A stretch of DNA of 64,000 bases from Allobosea sp. Lineage in GTDB: Bacteria > Pseudomonadota > Alphaproteobacteria > Rhizobiales > Beijerinckiaceae. The DNA lies in assembly GCF_017308075.1 (NCBI RefSeq), contig NZ_JAFKFX010000031.1, positions 62,001-126,000 of the forward strand, written 5' to 3'. Under the pieces are notes generated by a model. That model was not told where the DNA came from, did no database searches, and worked only from the letters and a program-made list of their open reading frames with translations. The position numbers and the translations under genes are program-made. Of this stretch, positions 9,361 to 16,990 are shown in pieces; the first letter of the stretch is position 1; each line of letters starts with the position of its first letter.

Positions 9361-10191
9361 ATGCAGGATACGGAGTTTCGCGGCCTGGCCCGGATCCGCC
9401 GGCTGCGCCCCGTGCGGATTTCGACCTGGAGCCGCGATCGCACCGGCAAGTCGCCTCCGGGCAAGCCGCCGCGCAGCACCGATCTCCTGATCGCGTCCTA
9501 CAACATCCACAAGGCGGTGGGCCGCGACCGGCGCTTCGATCCGGCGCGCATCGTCGACGTGATCGACGAGATCGGCGCCGACATCATCGCGTTGCAGGAG
9601 GCCGACCAGCGCTTTGGCGAGCGCGCCGGCCTGCTCGACCTCGAGGCGTTGAAGCGGCGCACCGGCCTGATCGCGGCGCCCGTGCAGGGGCGCGGCCATG
9701 GCTGGCACGGCAATGTCGTGCTGTTCCGCCCCGGCATCGTCACGGCGACGCGCGAGATCGTGCTGCCCGGCGTCGAGCCGCGCGGCGCGCTGATCGTCGA
9801 CCTTTCGCTGCCGCGAGGCGACGTCCGCATTATCGGCGCCCATCTCGGCTTGCTGCGCCATTCGCGCTCGCGCCAGATCGAGACGCTGATCGGTGCCGCC
9901 AAGCCGACCGATGGCCGTCCGGTGTTCCTGATGGGCGACTTCAACGAGTGGCGGGTCGGGCGGCGCTCGGCCCTGCAGGGGCTCGCCCCGAAATTCGGTC
10001 CGCTCCAGGCCGCCATCCCGAGCTTTCCGGCGCGCTTTCCGTTGCTGGCGCTCGATCGTATCGTCGCCTATCCGGCCGATCTGGTGGCCAGTGTCGAGCT
10101 GCACGATTCACCGCTGGCGCGGATCGCTTCCGATCATCTGCCGATCAAGGCCCAGGTTCATTTGCTGTCGGAGGATCGCTCGCCGCATTGA
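9361..10191 (+). CDS. Endonuclease/exonuclease/phosphatase (EEP) family hydrolase
   Basis: A 276-residue protein with the DNase I-like EEP fold: IASYNIHKAVG (metal-site Asn48), IIALQEAD (catalytic Glu80), FLMGDFNEWRVG (Asp/Asn) and ASDHLPI (catalytic Asp-His). Family members cleave phosphodiesters in nucleic acids or lipids. ATG at 9361 is preferred because GGAGA lies about 12 bases upstream; TTG at 9331 and ATG at 9343 are also in frame. No signal peptide is evident, but the first 40 residues are basic. It is divergent from the phospholipase D gene, like YbhP next to ClsB in E. coli, so a link to phospholipid metabolism is possible. Confidence 0.85.
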   Translation: MQDTEFRGLARIRRLRPVRISTWSRDRTGKSPPGKPPRSTDLLIASYNIHKAVGRDRRFDPARIVDVIDEIGADIIALQEADQRFGERAGLLDLEALKRRTGLIAAPVQGRGHGWHGNVVLFRPGIVTATREIVLPGVEPRGALIVDLSLPRGDVRIIGAHLGLLRHSRSRQIETLIGAAKPTDGRPVFLMGDFNEWRVGRRSALQGLAPKFGPLQAAIPSFPARFPLLALDRIVAYPADLVASVELHDSPLARIASDHLPIKAQVHLLSEDRSPH

Positions 10192-10234
10192 GGCGAAGGC
10201 GGCGGCACGACAGCGCGTTCATGACGGGCGCAAA

Positions 10235-10338
10235 ATCGCCGCGCGTCCGTTCGGACGCGGTCACGGCGATCTATCTTTTTATTGTCGCATCGGAGTTTTC
10301 CGAAAAGTGGATTCCACTTCTCGGTCCGGTGCTATAGC
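10235..10338 (-). repeat. 104-bp palindromic repeat, copy A
   Basis: This stretch is the inverted counterpart of 29611-29714: 104 aligned bases without gaps, about 92 identical by hand count. The core at 10300-10324 is a near-perfect palindrome, CCGAAAAGTGGA facing TCCACTTCTCGG. A second small palindrome, GTCCGTTCGGAC, lies at 10245-10256. Read on the minus strand, the repeat begins GCTATAGC just after the body of a small ORF and supplies that ORF's last codons. Confidence 0.85.
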
Positions 10339-10444
10339 GGCGGCGCAACTGCTCGATCTCGTCGCCATCCGCGCCCCGCGTCCAGCGCAGGAAGGCCGAC
10401 AGGCGCAACAGGCCTCGCTTCGTCAGGTACAGCACGGCATACAT
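10271..10444 (-). CDS. Small hypothetical protein whose C-terminus is encoded by a palindromic repeat
   Basis: A 57-codon ORF starting MYAVLYLTKRGLLRLSAFLR. It has a good Shine-Dalgarno (GGAGA about eight bases before the ATG on the minus strand). It is basic with a short hydrophobic N-terminus. From about residue 36 onward (after QLRRRY) the frame runs into palindromic repeat copy A, which provides the last roughly 21 residues before TAG. The original gene may have ended near the repeat junction. I recognise no family. It may be a real small protein or a chance ORF. Confidence 0.4.
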   Translation of the reverse strand: MYAVLYLTKRGLLRLSAFLRWTRGADGDEIEQLRRRYSTGPRSGIHFSENSDATIKR

Positions 10445-10638
10445 CGCGGGTCTCCAGGCGGCGACAGGCCTAGGATAGCATCGCGGTGTTCTCTGCGTTG
10501 TTGACGCAGCGCAAAATCGCTCCGGGCAATCCCCGCGAACACCTGGCCCGGAGCCGAGGCGCCTCCTGATCATTCGCGCTCGGCCCTTGCGGGTCAATGA
10601 AGCCGGTTTCCAAAGATCGGCGCGAGGCTGGAAGAACG

Positions 10639-10699
10639 CTCTCCCGAGAGGCAGGGCTCGGGAAGAGAATGCTGGCCGCGCCCCTGGGATGGGGCGCGG
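10639..10699 (-). terminator. Tandem stem-loops downstream of the TRAP operon
   Basis: Two hairpins lie just past the stop of the minus-strand dctP gene. CCGCGCCCC/GGGGCGCGG (10676-10684 with 10691-10699) has nine perfect pairs. A second pairs CTCTCCCGAG near 10639 with CTCGGGAAGAG near 10658. There is no clear run of T after either on the minus strand, so intrinsic termination is uncertain; they could also protect the mRNA end. Confidence 0.45.
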
Positions 10700-10725
10700 C
10701 GGCAATAATGGCTGGCGGGTTCGCC

Positions 10726-11715
10726 TCAGACGGCCGCCTTCTTGATCGCGTCGAGCGTTTCGCTGCCGTATTTGCCGACGAACTCCTTCTCGACCTCGGC
10801 GGTGACGATCTTGGCGAAGGAGTCGCGATCCGGCGTCTCGACCGCCTGCATGCCGGCCTTCTTGAGGGCTGCGAGGCTCGAACCCTCGGTGTCCTCGTTC
10901 ATCTGGCGCTGAATGGCGGCGATCTCGACGGCGATCGCGGGCAGCATCGCCTGGATATCGGCCGGCATCGCGTCGAACTTCGTCTTGTTCATCACGACAG
11001 GGCCGGTGGTGAAGGCGTGCCGGGTCAGCGAGAGATGCTTCTGCACTTCGTTGAACTTCGCGTTCAGGATCAGCGTCACCGGGTTCTCCTGGCCGTCGAC
11101 GGCGCCGGTCTCGAGCGCCGTGAACAGCTCGGTGAAGGCCATCGGCGTCGGCACTGCGCCGAGCAGCTGGAAGGCCTTGATATGGGCCGGGTTCGGCGTG
11201 GTGCGGATCTTCAGCCCCTTGATGTCGGCGGCGGTCGCGACCGGGCGGCGGTTGTTGGTCAGGTTGCGCCAGCCGATCTCCCAGGTCGCGAGCGCCTTGA
11301 GGTTCGAACCCTCGAGCTCCTTGCGCAGACCGTCGCCGATCGGGCCGTCCATCACGATCGCCGCATGCTTGCGGCTCTGGAAAAGGAAGGGCAGGTCGAG
11401 CACGTTGAGCTTGGGCGCGAGCCCGGTGAAGAACGGGTTGCCGGTCAGGCAGATGTCGAGCGAGCCGCCGCGCACCGCGCTGATCGTCTGCGCGTCGGAG
11501 CCGAGCGCGCCATTGGCGAAGACCTGGACCTCGTAGCGGCCCTGGCTCTTGGCCTTGACCTGCTCGGCGAAGAGCAGGGCGGCCTTGTGCCAGCTATCGG
11601 CCTCCGGATGCGGGTGGGCGAAGCGCAGCTTCGTGGTCTGCGCCAGGGCCGGGCGGCCGATAGCGAAGAGTGCGAGGCCGGCGCCGGCAAGGGCGGTCCT
11701 GCGGGTGATGGTCAT
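10726..11715 (-). CDS. dctP: TRAP transporter substrate-binding protein (DctP family), system 1
   Basis: A 329-residue periplasmic binding protein. It starts MTITRRTALAGAGLALFAIG with a signal peptide ending near PALAQ; a twin arginine is present. The DctP fold is seen in LRFAHPHPEADSWHKAALLFAEQ, DICLTGNPFF, GLKIRTTPNPAHIKAFQLLG and AVDGQENPVTLI; the conserved Arg of KIRTT should bind the ligand carboxylate. ATG at 11715 sits behind AAGGAGG. It is the last gene of amidohydrolase-dctQ-dctM-dctP, downstream of a palindromic operator at 14725. It imports an organic acid of unknown identity. Confidence 0.92.
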   Translation of the reverse strand: MTITRRTALAGAGLALFAIGRPALAQTTKLRFAHPHPEADSWHKAALLFAEQVKAKSQGRYEVQVFANGALGSDAQTISAVRGGSLDICLTGNPFFTGLAPKLNVLDLPFLFQSRKHAAIVMDGPIGDGLRKELEGSNLKALATWEIGWRNLTNNRRPVATAADIKGLKIRTTPNPAHIKAFQLLGAVPTPMAFTELFTALETGAVDGQENPVTLILNAKFNEVQKHLSLTRHAFTTGPVVMNKTKFDAMPADIQAMLPAIAVEIAAIQRQMNEDTEGSSLAALKKAGMQAVETPDRDSFAKIVTAEVEKEFVGKYGSETLDAIKKAAV

Positions 11716-11777
11716 GATGGCGTCCTCCTTGTTTGGTCTTGTGGCGTCTGGTCTCGTGGTCAGGCGGGGCGGGCGCC

Positions 11778-13061
11778 TCAGCGCCCGTAGAGCCATCGCG
11801 CCGGCACGGTGACGATCTCGGGCACGAGGATGAGCAGCAGCAGCACGGCGAATTGCGCGATCAGGAACGGCATCACCCCGCGGATGACCTTGTCCATCGG
11901 CACGCGGCCGACGGCGCAGACGACGTTGAGCACCGTCCCGACCGGCGGGGTCAGCAGGCCGATGGCGTTGTTGATGATGAACATCACGCCGAAATAGACC
12001 GGGTCGATGCCGGCCTGCTTGACGATCGGCATCAGCACCGGAGTCAGGATCAGCACGGTCGGGATGAAGTCCAGCGCCGTGCCGACGATGATGACGAGGA
12101 ACATCATCGCCAGCATCAGCAGTGTCTTCGACTCGATCAGCGGGCCGAGGATGCCGGAGACCTGGGCGGGAATGTCGGCTATGGTGATCAGCCAGGCCGA
12201 GACCATCGCCGCCGCGACGAGGAACATCACTGCGGCCGAGGTCTTCAGCGCCGAGAGCAGGGCCGGGCGCAGATCCTTGAGATGCAGCTCCCGATAGACG
12301 AAGCCGCCGACCGCCGCCGCATAGACCGCAGCCACGACGGCAGCCTCCGTCGGGGTGAAGACCCCGGCCCGCATGCCGCCGATGATCAGGAAGGGCAGGC
12401 CGAGCGCCCAGAGCCCATCCAGAACGGCATGGCCGACCTCGCGCAGGCTGGCGCGCTGCGTGCGCGCGGCCGGCTCGTCGCGCGCGACGATGTACCAGGT
12501 GAGGACGAGCGCCAGGCCCATCAGGATGCCGGGCACCAGACCGGCGATGAACAGCCGCGTGATCGAGACGCCGGCCGCGACGCCGAAGACGACGAAGCCG
12601 ATCGAGGGCGGGATCACAGGCGCGATGATGCCGCCGGCCGAGATCAGCCCGGCGGCGCGCGGCAGGTTGTAGCCGGCCTGCCGCATCATCGGCAGCAGGA
12701 TTGCGGCGAGGGCTGCGGTATCGGCGACCGCCGAGCCGGAAATGCTTGCCATCACCAGCGCCGCCAGCACCGCGACATAGCCGAGCCCGCCGCGGACATG
12801 GCCGACGATGGTCACCGCGAGCGCGATGATGCGGCGCGAGAGACCGCCGGCATTCATCAGCTCGCCTGCCAGCATGAAGAAAGGCACCGCCATCAGCGGG
12901 AAGGAATCGGCGCCTCCGACCAGGTTCTGTGCCAGGATCTGCGCGTCGAAGGTGTCGAGCTGCAGCATCAGCGCGACGCCGCAGACGAGCAAAGCGAGAG
13001 CAATCGGCATGCCCAGCGCCATGGCGCCGAGGAGCGAGCCCAGGAAAACGAAGACCGTCAC
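11778..13061 (-). CDS. dctM: TRAP transporter large permease (DctM family), system 1
   Basis: A 427-residue polytopic membrane protein (about 12 segments) of the TRAP large-subunit family. Landmarks are PLMAVPFFMLAGELMNAGG near residue 56, GSAVADTAALAAILLPMM, GGIIAPVIPPSIGFVVFG and a C-terminal VGTVLNVVCAVGRV region. It forms the Na+-coupled pore with DctQ. It begins four bases inside the end of the dctQ gene (ATGA overlap) and is followed by dctP after a 62-base gap. Confidence 0.93.
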   Translation of the reverse strand: MTVFVFLGSLLGAMALGMPIALALLVCGVALMLQLDTFDAQILAQNLVGGADSFPLMAVPFFMLAGELMNAGGLSRRIIALAVTIVGHVRGGLGYVAVLAALVMASISGSAVADTAALAAILLPMMRQAGYNLPRAAGLISAGGIIAPVIPPSIGFVVFGVAAGVSITRLFIAGLVPGILMGLALVLTWYIVARDEPAARTQRASLREVGHAVLDGLWALGLPFLIIGGMRAGVFTPTEAAVVAAVYAAAVGGFVYRELHLKDLRPALLSALKTSAAVMFLVAAAMVSAWLITIADIPAQVSGILGPLIESKTLLMLAMMFLVIIVGTALDFIPTVLILTPVLMPIVKQAGIDPVYFGVMFIINNAIGLLTPPVGTVLNVVCAVGRVPMDKVIRGVMPFLIAQFAVLLLLILVPEIVTVPARWLYGR

Positions 13062-13603
13062 CGCCGCTTCTCTTCAGCTTGCTGCGCCTCGAAGGCGCTG
13101 AGCTCTTCCGATTCCGCGCCGATGACGAGCTCGTCATCCGGCATCCGGCCACTCAGCAGGCGGGCCAGCGCGATCAGGTTGAGGGCCGCGATACCGATGC
13201 CGCCGGCGAGACCGGCGAAATAGACCACGGCAATGGGCACGCCGGTGACCGGCGCGTGATTGTCGAGATTGATCACCGCCTGCTGCCAGCAGCCGAGGAT
13301 CAGCAGCGTCATGCACAGCAATGACAGCCCCTCGACCGCGAGCCGGCACCACCAGCGGCCATTGCGGCCGAGCATGTTGACGACCGTGGTCATGCCGAGA
13401 TGCTGGCCGTCCTTGGCGACGAGGAAAGCGCCGCCGAAAGTCAGCCAGACGAAGATCATCCGGGAGACCTCCTCCGACATGATGATCCCGGAGTTGAAAC
13501 CGTAGCGCAGCACGACATTGCCGAAGACCATCGCGATCATCACGACGAAGCCGGCAATCAGCAGGTTCTCCGTGAGCCTCAGCAGCGTGGCGCGCATTGG
13601 CAT
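13058..13603 (-). CDS. dctQ: TRAP transporter small permease (DctQ family), system 1
   Basis: A 181-residue protein with four hydrophobic segments and the DctQ signature FGNVVLRYGFNSGIIMSEEV followed by FVWLTFGGAF. It is the small membrane subunit that anchors the DctM-DctP complex. The ATG at 13603 overlaps the TGA of the amidohydrolase gene by one base, showing translational coupling. The C-terminus (after about residue 150) is a charged tail containing LSGRMPDDELVIGAESEEL. Confidence 0.9.
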   Translation of the reverse strand: MPMRATLLRLTENLLIAGFVVMIAMVFGNVVLRYGFNSGIIMSEEVSRMIFVWLTFGGAFLVAKDGQHLGMTTVVNMLGRNGRWWCRLAVEGLSLLCMTLLILGCWQQAVINLDNHAPVTGVPIAVVYFAGLAGGIGIAALNLIALARLLSGRMPDDELVIGAESEELSAFEAQQAEEKRR

Positions 13604-14583
13604 CAGCTCACTCCGGTCGTGGCTTCGGGCGCCAGGCGGTACCAGTGCGTGGCATTGTCGTGGAACAGCGCCAACCGCTCCGCCGGTGCCCGGTTCCTGG
13701 TCGCCGCCTTGAAGACGTCGTAGATCGTGCCGAAATCGGCGCAGAGCCCGTCGACAGGGAAATTGCTGGCGAAAGCGCAGCGTTCGACGCCGAAGGCCGA
13801 GATCACGCCCGCGATCACCGGGGCCTGCAGATCGAGCGTCCAGGCGCGGCCGGGCACGCCGATGCCGGAGATCTTGGCGACGACATTGGGCTGCCGCGCC
13901 AGCCGATCGAGCGCCGCCTGCCAGGCCGCGAGCCCCTCGGCGCTGCGGTCCGAGGGCAGGCCGGCATGGTTCAGGATGATCGTGGTGCCGGGGAAGTCGC
14001 GCGCGAGCTCGGCCGCCTCGTCGAGATGCCACCACGGTGTCTGCAGGTCGAAATGCAGGCCGGCCGGGGCGAGCCTTGCATAGCCGTCTCGCCATTTCGG
14101 GTCCCGCATCGAACCCGGGGCGCTGAAGCTCGCCTGATGCGCCTCGCGGCTCACTGCGGCCGGCTTGTGGCGGACGCTGCGCACGATCGGCATGTCGCGA
14201 TAGGCGTCGGCCACCGCCGCGGCATCCTCCCGGTCGAGCCAGATCTGCGCGATCGCCGCGTCGGGAGCGCCGTGCTCTGCCGCGACCTCCGCCGTCCAGC
14301 GCATCTCGCCGACCGGGGCGCGCGAATCCCACTCGCCTTCCATCAGCACGCTGCCGAGGACGAGATGGCCGGCGGCGACGCGCCGATAGTGTTCCGGCAG
14401 GAAGTCGCGCCGGATCGCCGCGTAATCGCCGTAGCGGAAATTCGTCAGGATGTGGTCGCTCAGCCAGGGATGATGGTTCCGGCCGAGATCGAAGAAATGA
14501 TGATGCGGATCGATGACCGGCAGGAGCGCGTCATCACCGGTCTCGAGGAAGCGGGCGCGTTGTTCGGGGGAGGCAATCGGCAT
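13603..14583 (-). CDS. Amidohydrolase family protein (lactonase-like)
   Basis: A 326-residue metal-dependent hydrolase of the amidohydrolase-2 family. The N-terminal metal motif is VIDPHHHFFDLGRNHHPWL, later motifs include IILNHAGLPSD, and the C-terminal CAFASNFPVDGL carries the usual FGSNFP/D block in altered form. Relatives hydrolyse sugar or aromatic lactones such as L-rhamnono-1,4-lactone or 2-pyrone-4,6-dicarboxylate. It is the first gene of the minus-strand operon that continues with dctQMP, so it probably acts on the transported acid or a product of it. Start ATG at 14583. Confidence 0.85.
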   Translation of the reverse strand: MPIASPEQRARFLETGDDALLPVIDPHHHFFDLGRNHHPWLSDHILTNFRYGDYAAIRRDFLPEHYRRVAAGHLVLGSVLMEGEWDSRAPVGEMRWTAEVAAEHGAPDAAIAQIWLDREDAAAVADAYRDMPIVRSVRHKPAAVSREAHQASFSAPGSMRDPKWRDGYARLAPAGLHFDLQTPWWHLDEAAELARDFPGTTIILNHAGLPSDRSAEGLAAWQAALDRLARQPNVVAKISGIGVPGRAWTLDLQAPVIAGVISAFGVERCAFASNFPVDGLCADFGTIYDVFKAATRNRAPAERLALFHDNATHWYRLAPEATTGVS

Positions 14584-14724
14584 CTGCTCAGTTTCCGCAG
14601 GCTGTTCGGGCGCGGCCTGACTGCGGGCCGGGCCGGTCGGAGGCCGGGACTGGGCACATATCGCGGTCTCCCCCGATGTTTCCTCGATGCTCTCGTCGCT
14701 TGAGCGATCGTTTGGCGGGCTATT

Positions 14725-14741
14725 CTGTATGCAGCATACAG
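14725..14741. promoter_or_regulatory. 17-bp perfect palindrome, probable GntR operator
   Basis: CTGTATGC-A-GCATACAG is a perfect inverted repeat in the gap between the SAF-domain dehydrogenase gene and the start of the amidohydrolase-dctQMP operon. Its TGTATGCA half also occurs at 23644-23650, and it resembles the TTGCATGCAA sites next to the gntR gene. FCD-type GntR regulators bind palindromes of this kind. Confidence 0.65.
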
Positions 14742-14759
14742 CATAGCCTTAATTTTGTG

Positions 14760-16157
14760 TCAAACCGTTCCGGTCTTGAACAGCGCATCCTGCTCGCGCC
14801 GCAACTGCACCAGCGTCGTGGTCTCATCGAGCGCGATGTCGGCGCAGGTCAGCACCGCGCCGCGAGCCACCGGGCGCACCACCGGCCGGCCGGCTGTCAG
14901 GTAGTACGGCACCGGCTCGTCGGCTCCGAGCGGACGTGCGGCTTGCAGCAGCGGCTCGAGCCCGCCGATGACATGGCGATAGCCCATGGTCAGCGTCTCG
15001 CCGGGGACGAGGTCGCGGCTGGCGCGCGCCACGAGATCGACCCGCGGCAGCACCTCGGCGCCGCCGGTCGACTGGCCGAGCAGCGCAGCCGACAGCACAG
15101 ACATCGGCGCCTCGGCCCCGAGGAGGTGGACCGGGTTGTGCACCAGCACATAGCGGCCATCGGGCGAGCAGGGGATGCCCTTGCCGGCGAACAGCGCGCC
15201 GGTCGCCAGATCGGGCGCCTCGGCGATGACGAAGACGCCGCCGGCGAAGGAGAGCTCGTCGGGCCGGCGCAGGCAGTTGAACATGTCGACCTTGCCACGC
15301 CCGGAGAGCAGGCCGCCTTCGGCTGCCGGCCGGAACAGGCTCGGCAATTCGGTCGTACGCGCGATCGGCGCATGCATCTCGGCGATGTCAGGCATCAGCC
15401 CGGTGTGGTTGGCGACGATACCCATCTCGCAGAGATCGGGCACGGTGGCGCGCGGGAAGGGCAGTTTGGCGCGCTCCGCCAGCAGCGGCAGCGGGTCGCT
15501 GCCGAGGCGGCCGAAGGCCGCGGCGAAATCCTTGGCCTCGGCCGGGGTTTCCCAGGCGGTGACCGTGCCGGCCTCCGGATCCCAGACGAAATCCGACTCG
15601 CTCGACTTGCCGGCCGCGACGATCGGCAGGCCGAGCATGCGCGCCCAGCCGATCAGGCCGATCAGCAGGCTCGGCTGGTCGCCGTCGACTGGAGTGTGCA
15701 CGACCCCTTTCGCCTTGGCGCGATGCGCCAGGATCGGTCCGATGATGCACTCCGCCTCCTTGGTCACCATGACGCAGTGGCGGCCGTTCTCGATCGCGGC
15801 GAGAGCGACGCGGGCGGCGCCTTCCGGATCGCCGGTCGCCTCGACCACCAGGTCGACGGCCAGGCTGGCGAGATGGTCGGAATTGTCGATCAGCGCGACG
15901 AGGCCGCGGTCGAGGGCGCTCTTCGCCTCGGCGGCATTGCGGCAGTCGGCGAGGTCGCTCTCATTGAAGCCGCCGGCGAGGGCGGCCTTGCGGGCGCGGC
16001 CGAGATCGAGGTCGCAGACTACGCGCGGGGCGATATGTGCCGTGCGGCGGGCCTGGCCGATGAAGCTCGCGCCGAACTCGCCCGCACCGACGAGGGCGGC
16101 CGAAACGACACGCCCGGCGGCATCCGGCCGGAGCGCGAAGAAGTTCTCGATGTTCAA
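14760..16157 (-). CDS. SAF-domain NAD(P)-dependent oxidoreductase, homoserine dehydrogenase-like
   Basis: A 465-residue protein. Residues about 16-140 form a Rossmann domain (VVSAALVGAGEFGASFIGQA, VDLVVEATGDPEGAA) followed by VMVTKEAECIIGP, as in homoserine-dehydrogenase-like enzymes. The C-terminal part (LVPGETLTMGYRHVIGG, then PVARGAVLTCADIAL) is a SAF domain, the fold of sialic-acid synthase and FlgA, so automated annotation sometimes calls these FlgA. The family is common in catabolic clusters for branched or C4 acids, and I do not know its reaction. It is transcribed after the cyclase gene (38-base gap) on the minus strand. Confidence 0.75.
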   Translation of the reverse strand: MNIENFFALRPDAAGRVVSAALVGAGEFGASFIGQARRTAHIAPRVVCDLDLGRARKAALAGGFNESDLADCRNAAEAKSALDRGLVALIDNSDHLASLAVDLVVEATGDPEGAARVALAAIENGRHCVMVTKEAECIIGPILAHRAKAKGVVHTPVDGDQPSLLIGLIGWARMLGLPIVAAGKSSESDFVWDPEAGTVTAWETPAEAKDFAAAFGRLGSDPLPLLAERAKLPFPRATVPDLCEMGIVANHTGLMPDIAEMHAPIARTTELPSLFRPAAEGGLLSGRGKVDMFNCLRRPDELSFAGGVFVIAEAPDLATGALFAGKGIPCSPDGRYVLVHNPVHLLGAEAPMSVLSAALLGQSTGGAEVLPRVDLVARASRDLVPGETLTMGYRHVIGGLEPLLQAARPLGADEPVPYYLTAGRPVVRPVARGAVLTCADIALDETTTLVQLRREQDALFKTGTV

Positions 16158-16195
16158 GGTCTTGGACTTTCAGTTCGGGATTGAAGCGGGCCGCG

Positions 16196-16867
16196 TCAGA
16201 CCGGCAGGCCTTCGATGGCGTAGAAGCGCGCCGGCGCGCCGTCGGCGTTCGGGATCAGCAATGGCGCTGCCGAGAACAGGTTGCGCGGCGCGCTGAGGCG
16301 GCTGGTGTTGCAGACATATTCGATCAGCGTGACGCCGTGCGAGAGTAGGACGTGATGCGTCACATGCTCCGGCTTCGGCACTTCCTTGCCTTCGAGCAGC
16401 AGGCGGATCGGGTAGTCCTGCGGGAAGTCGAAGGCGACGGCGCTCGGCTTGCGCGCCGCCAGCCATTGCGCCGATTCCAGCGTCAGCCAGGGCGCTTCGG
16501 TCCAGAAGCTCTTGTCCTGATGGTCGCGGCGATCGTTCCAATGGGCGGCGAGCAGCAGGATCTCGCCCTCCTTGCCGCCGGGATCGGCCGCGGCGAGATG
16601 CTCCGGCTCGATCGGTGCATTGGCCGGACGGGCACTGAGGTCGAGCACACGGCAGGCGCCGACCACTTCGGAGAGCGGCGTCGCCTCGATCGTCGGCGCG
16701 CCGGCGACGAAATGCGCGGCGGCGTCGACATGCGAGAAGCCATGGCAGGGGCCGGCGATCTTCGAGACGCGGAACTGGTCGCCAGAGGCGATGTCGCCCT
16801 TGATCGAAAGCTCGACCGGCCAGCGGAAATGCGGTGCGATCGGCATGCTGAGGTCGATGATCTTCAT
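16196..16867 (-). CDS. Cyclase family protein (kynurenine formamidase-like metal hydrolase)
   Basis: A 223-residue protein of the cyclase/formamidase family. It starts MKIIDLSMPIAPHFRWPVEL and contains HGFSHVDAAAHF (about residues 46-57), matching the metal-binding HxGTHxDxPxHF motif with GF/S in place of GT. A later ILLLAAHWNDR and VAFDFPQDYPIR follow the family plan. Members open amide, lactone or ring bonds. It starts 70 bases from the operator at 16937-16950 and is divergent from gntR. Confidence 0.82.
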   Translation of the reverse strand: MKIIDLSMPIAPHFRWPVELSIKGDIASGDQFRVSKIAGPCHGFSHVDAAAHFVAGAPTIEATPLSEVVGACRVLDLSARPANAPIEPEHLAAADPGGKEGEILLLAAHWNDRRDHQDKSFWTEAPWLTLESAQWLAARKPSAVAFDFPQDYPIRLLLEGKEVPKPEHVTHHVLLSHGVTLIEYVCNTSRLSAPRNLFSAAPLLIPNADGAPARFYAIEGLPV

Positions 16868-16936
16868 GACAGGATCTCGCGGAGGTCGGGTCAGCCAGCG
16901 GGAGGCCGCGGGCGCGCTCTCGATAGATAGATGGCA

Positions 16937-16950
16937 TCTTGCATGCAAGA
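16937..16950. promoter_or_regulatory. 14-bp perfect palindrome in the gntR/cyclase intergenic region
   Basis: TCTTGCATGCAAGA is perfectly palindromic and lies between the divergent cyclase (start 16867) and gntR (start 16991) genes, just upstream of the gntR -35 box. The same core recurs at 17811-17822. It is placed to control both genes and is the best candidate for the autoregulatory GntR site. Confidence 0.7.
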
Positions 16951-16954
16951 AATT

Positions 16955-16983
16955 TTGACAGTCAAGCATGCATGCGGTGTACA
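16955..16983 (+). promoter_or_regulatory. Promoter of gntR (TTGACA-17-TGTACA)
   Basis: TTGACA at 16955-16960 and TGTACA at 16978-16983 are separated by 17 bases. A start about seven bases further on would fall at or next to the ATG at 16991, so the mRNA would be leaderless or almost so. A further CATGCATG palindrome sits in the spacer. Confidence 0.6.
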
Positions 16984-16990
16984 AGCGCTC

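Noticed and set aside
10726..13152. Apparent DctM-like/DctP fusion on the minus strand
   Set aside because: The frame runs upstream of the dctP start only as an out-of-frame reading of dctM. The dctP ATG at 11715 has a strong ribosome site and signal peptide.
14676..16184. Plus-strand frame opposite the SAF-domain dehydrogenase
   Set aside because: Antisense shadow without motifs; the minus-strand protein has clear Rossmann and SAF signatures.
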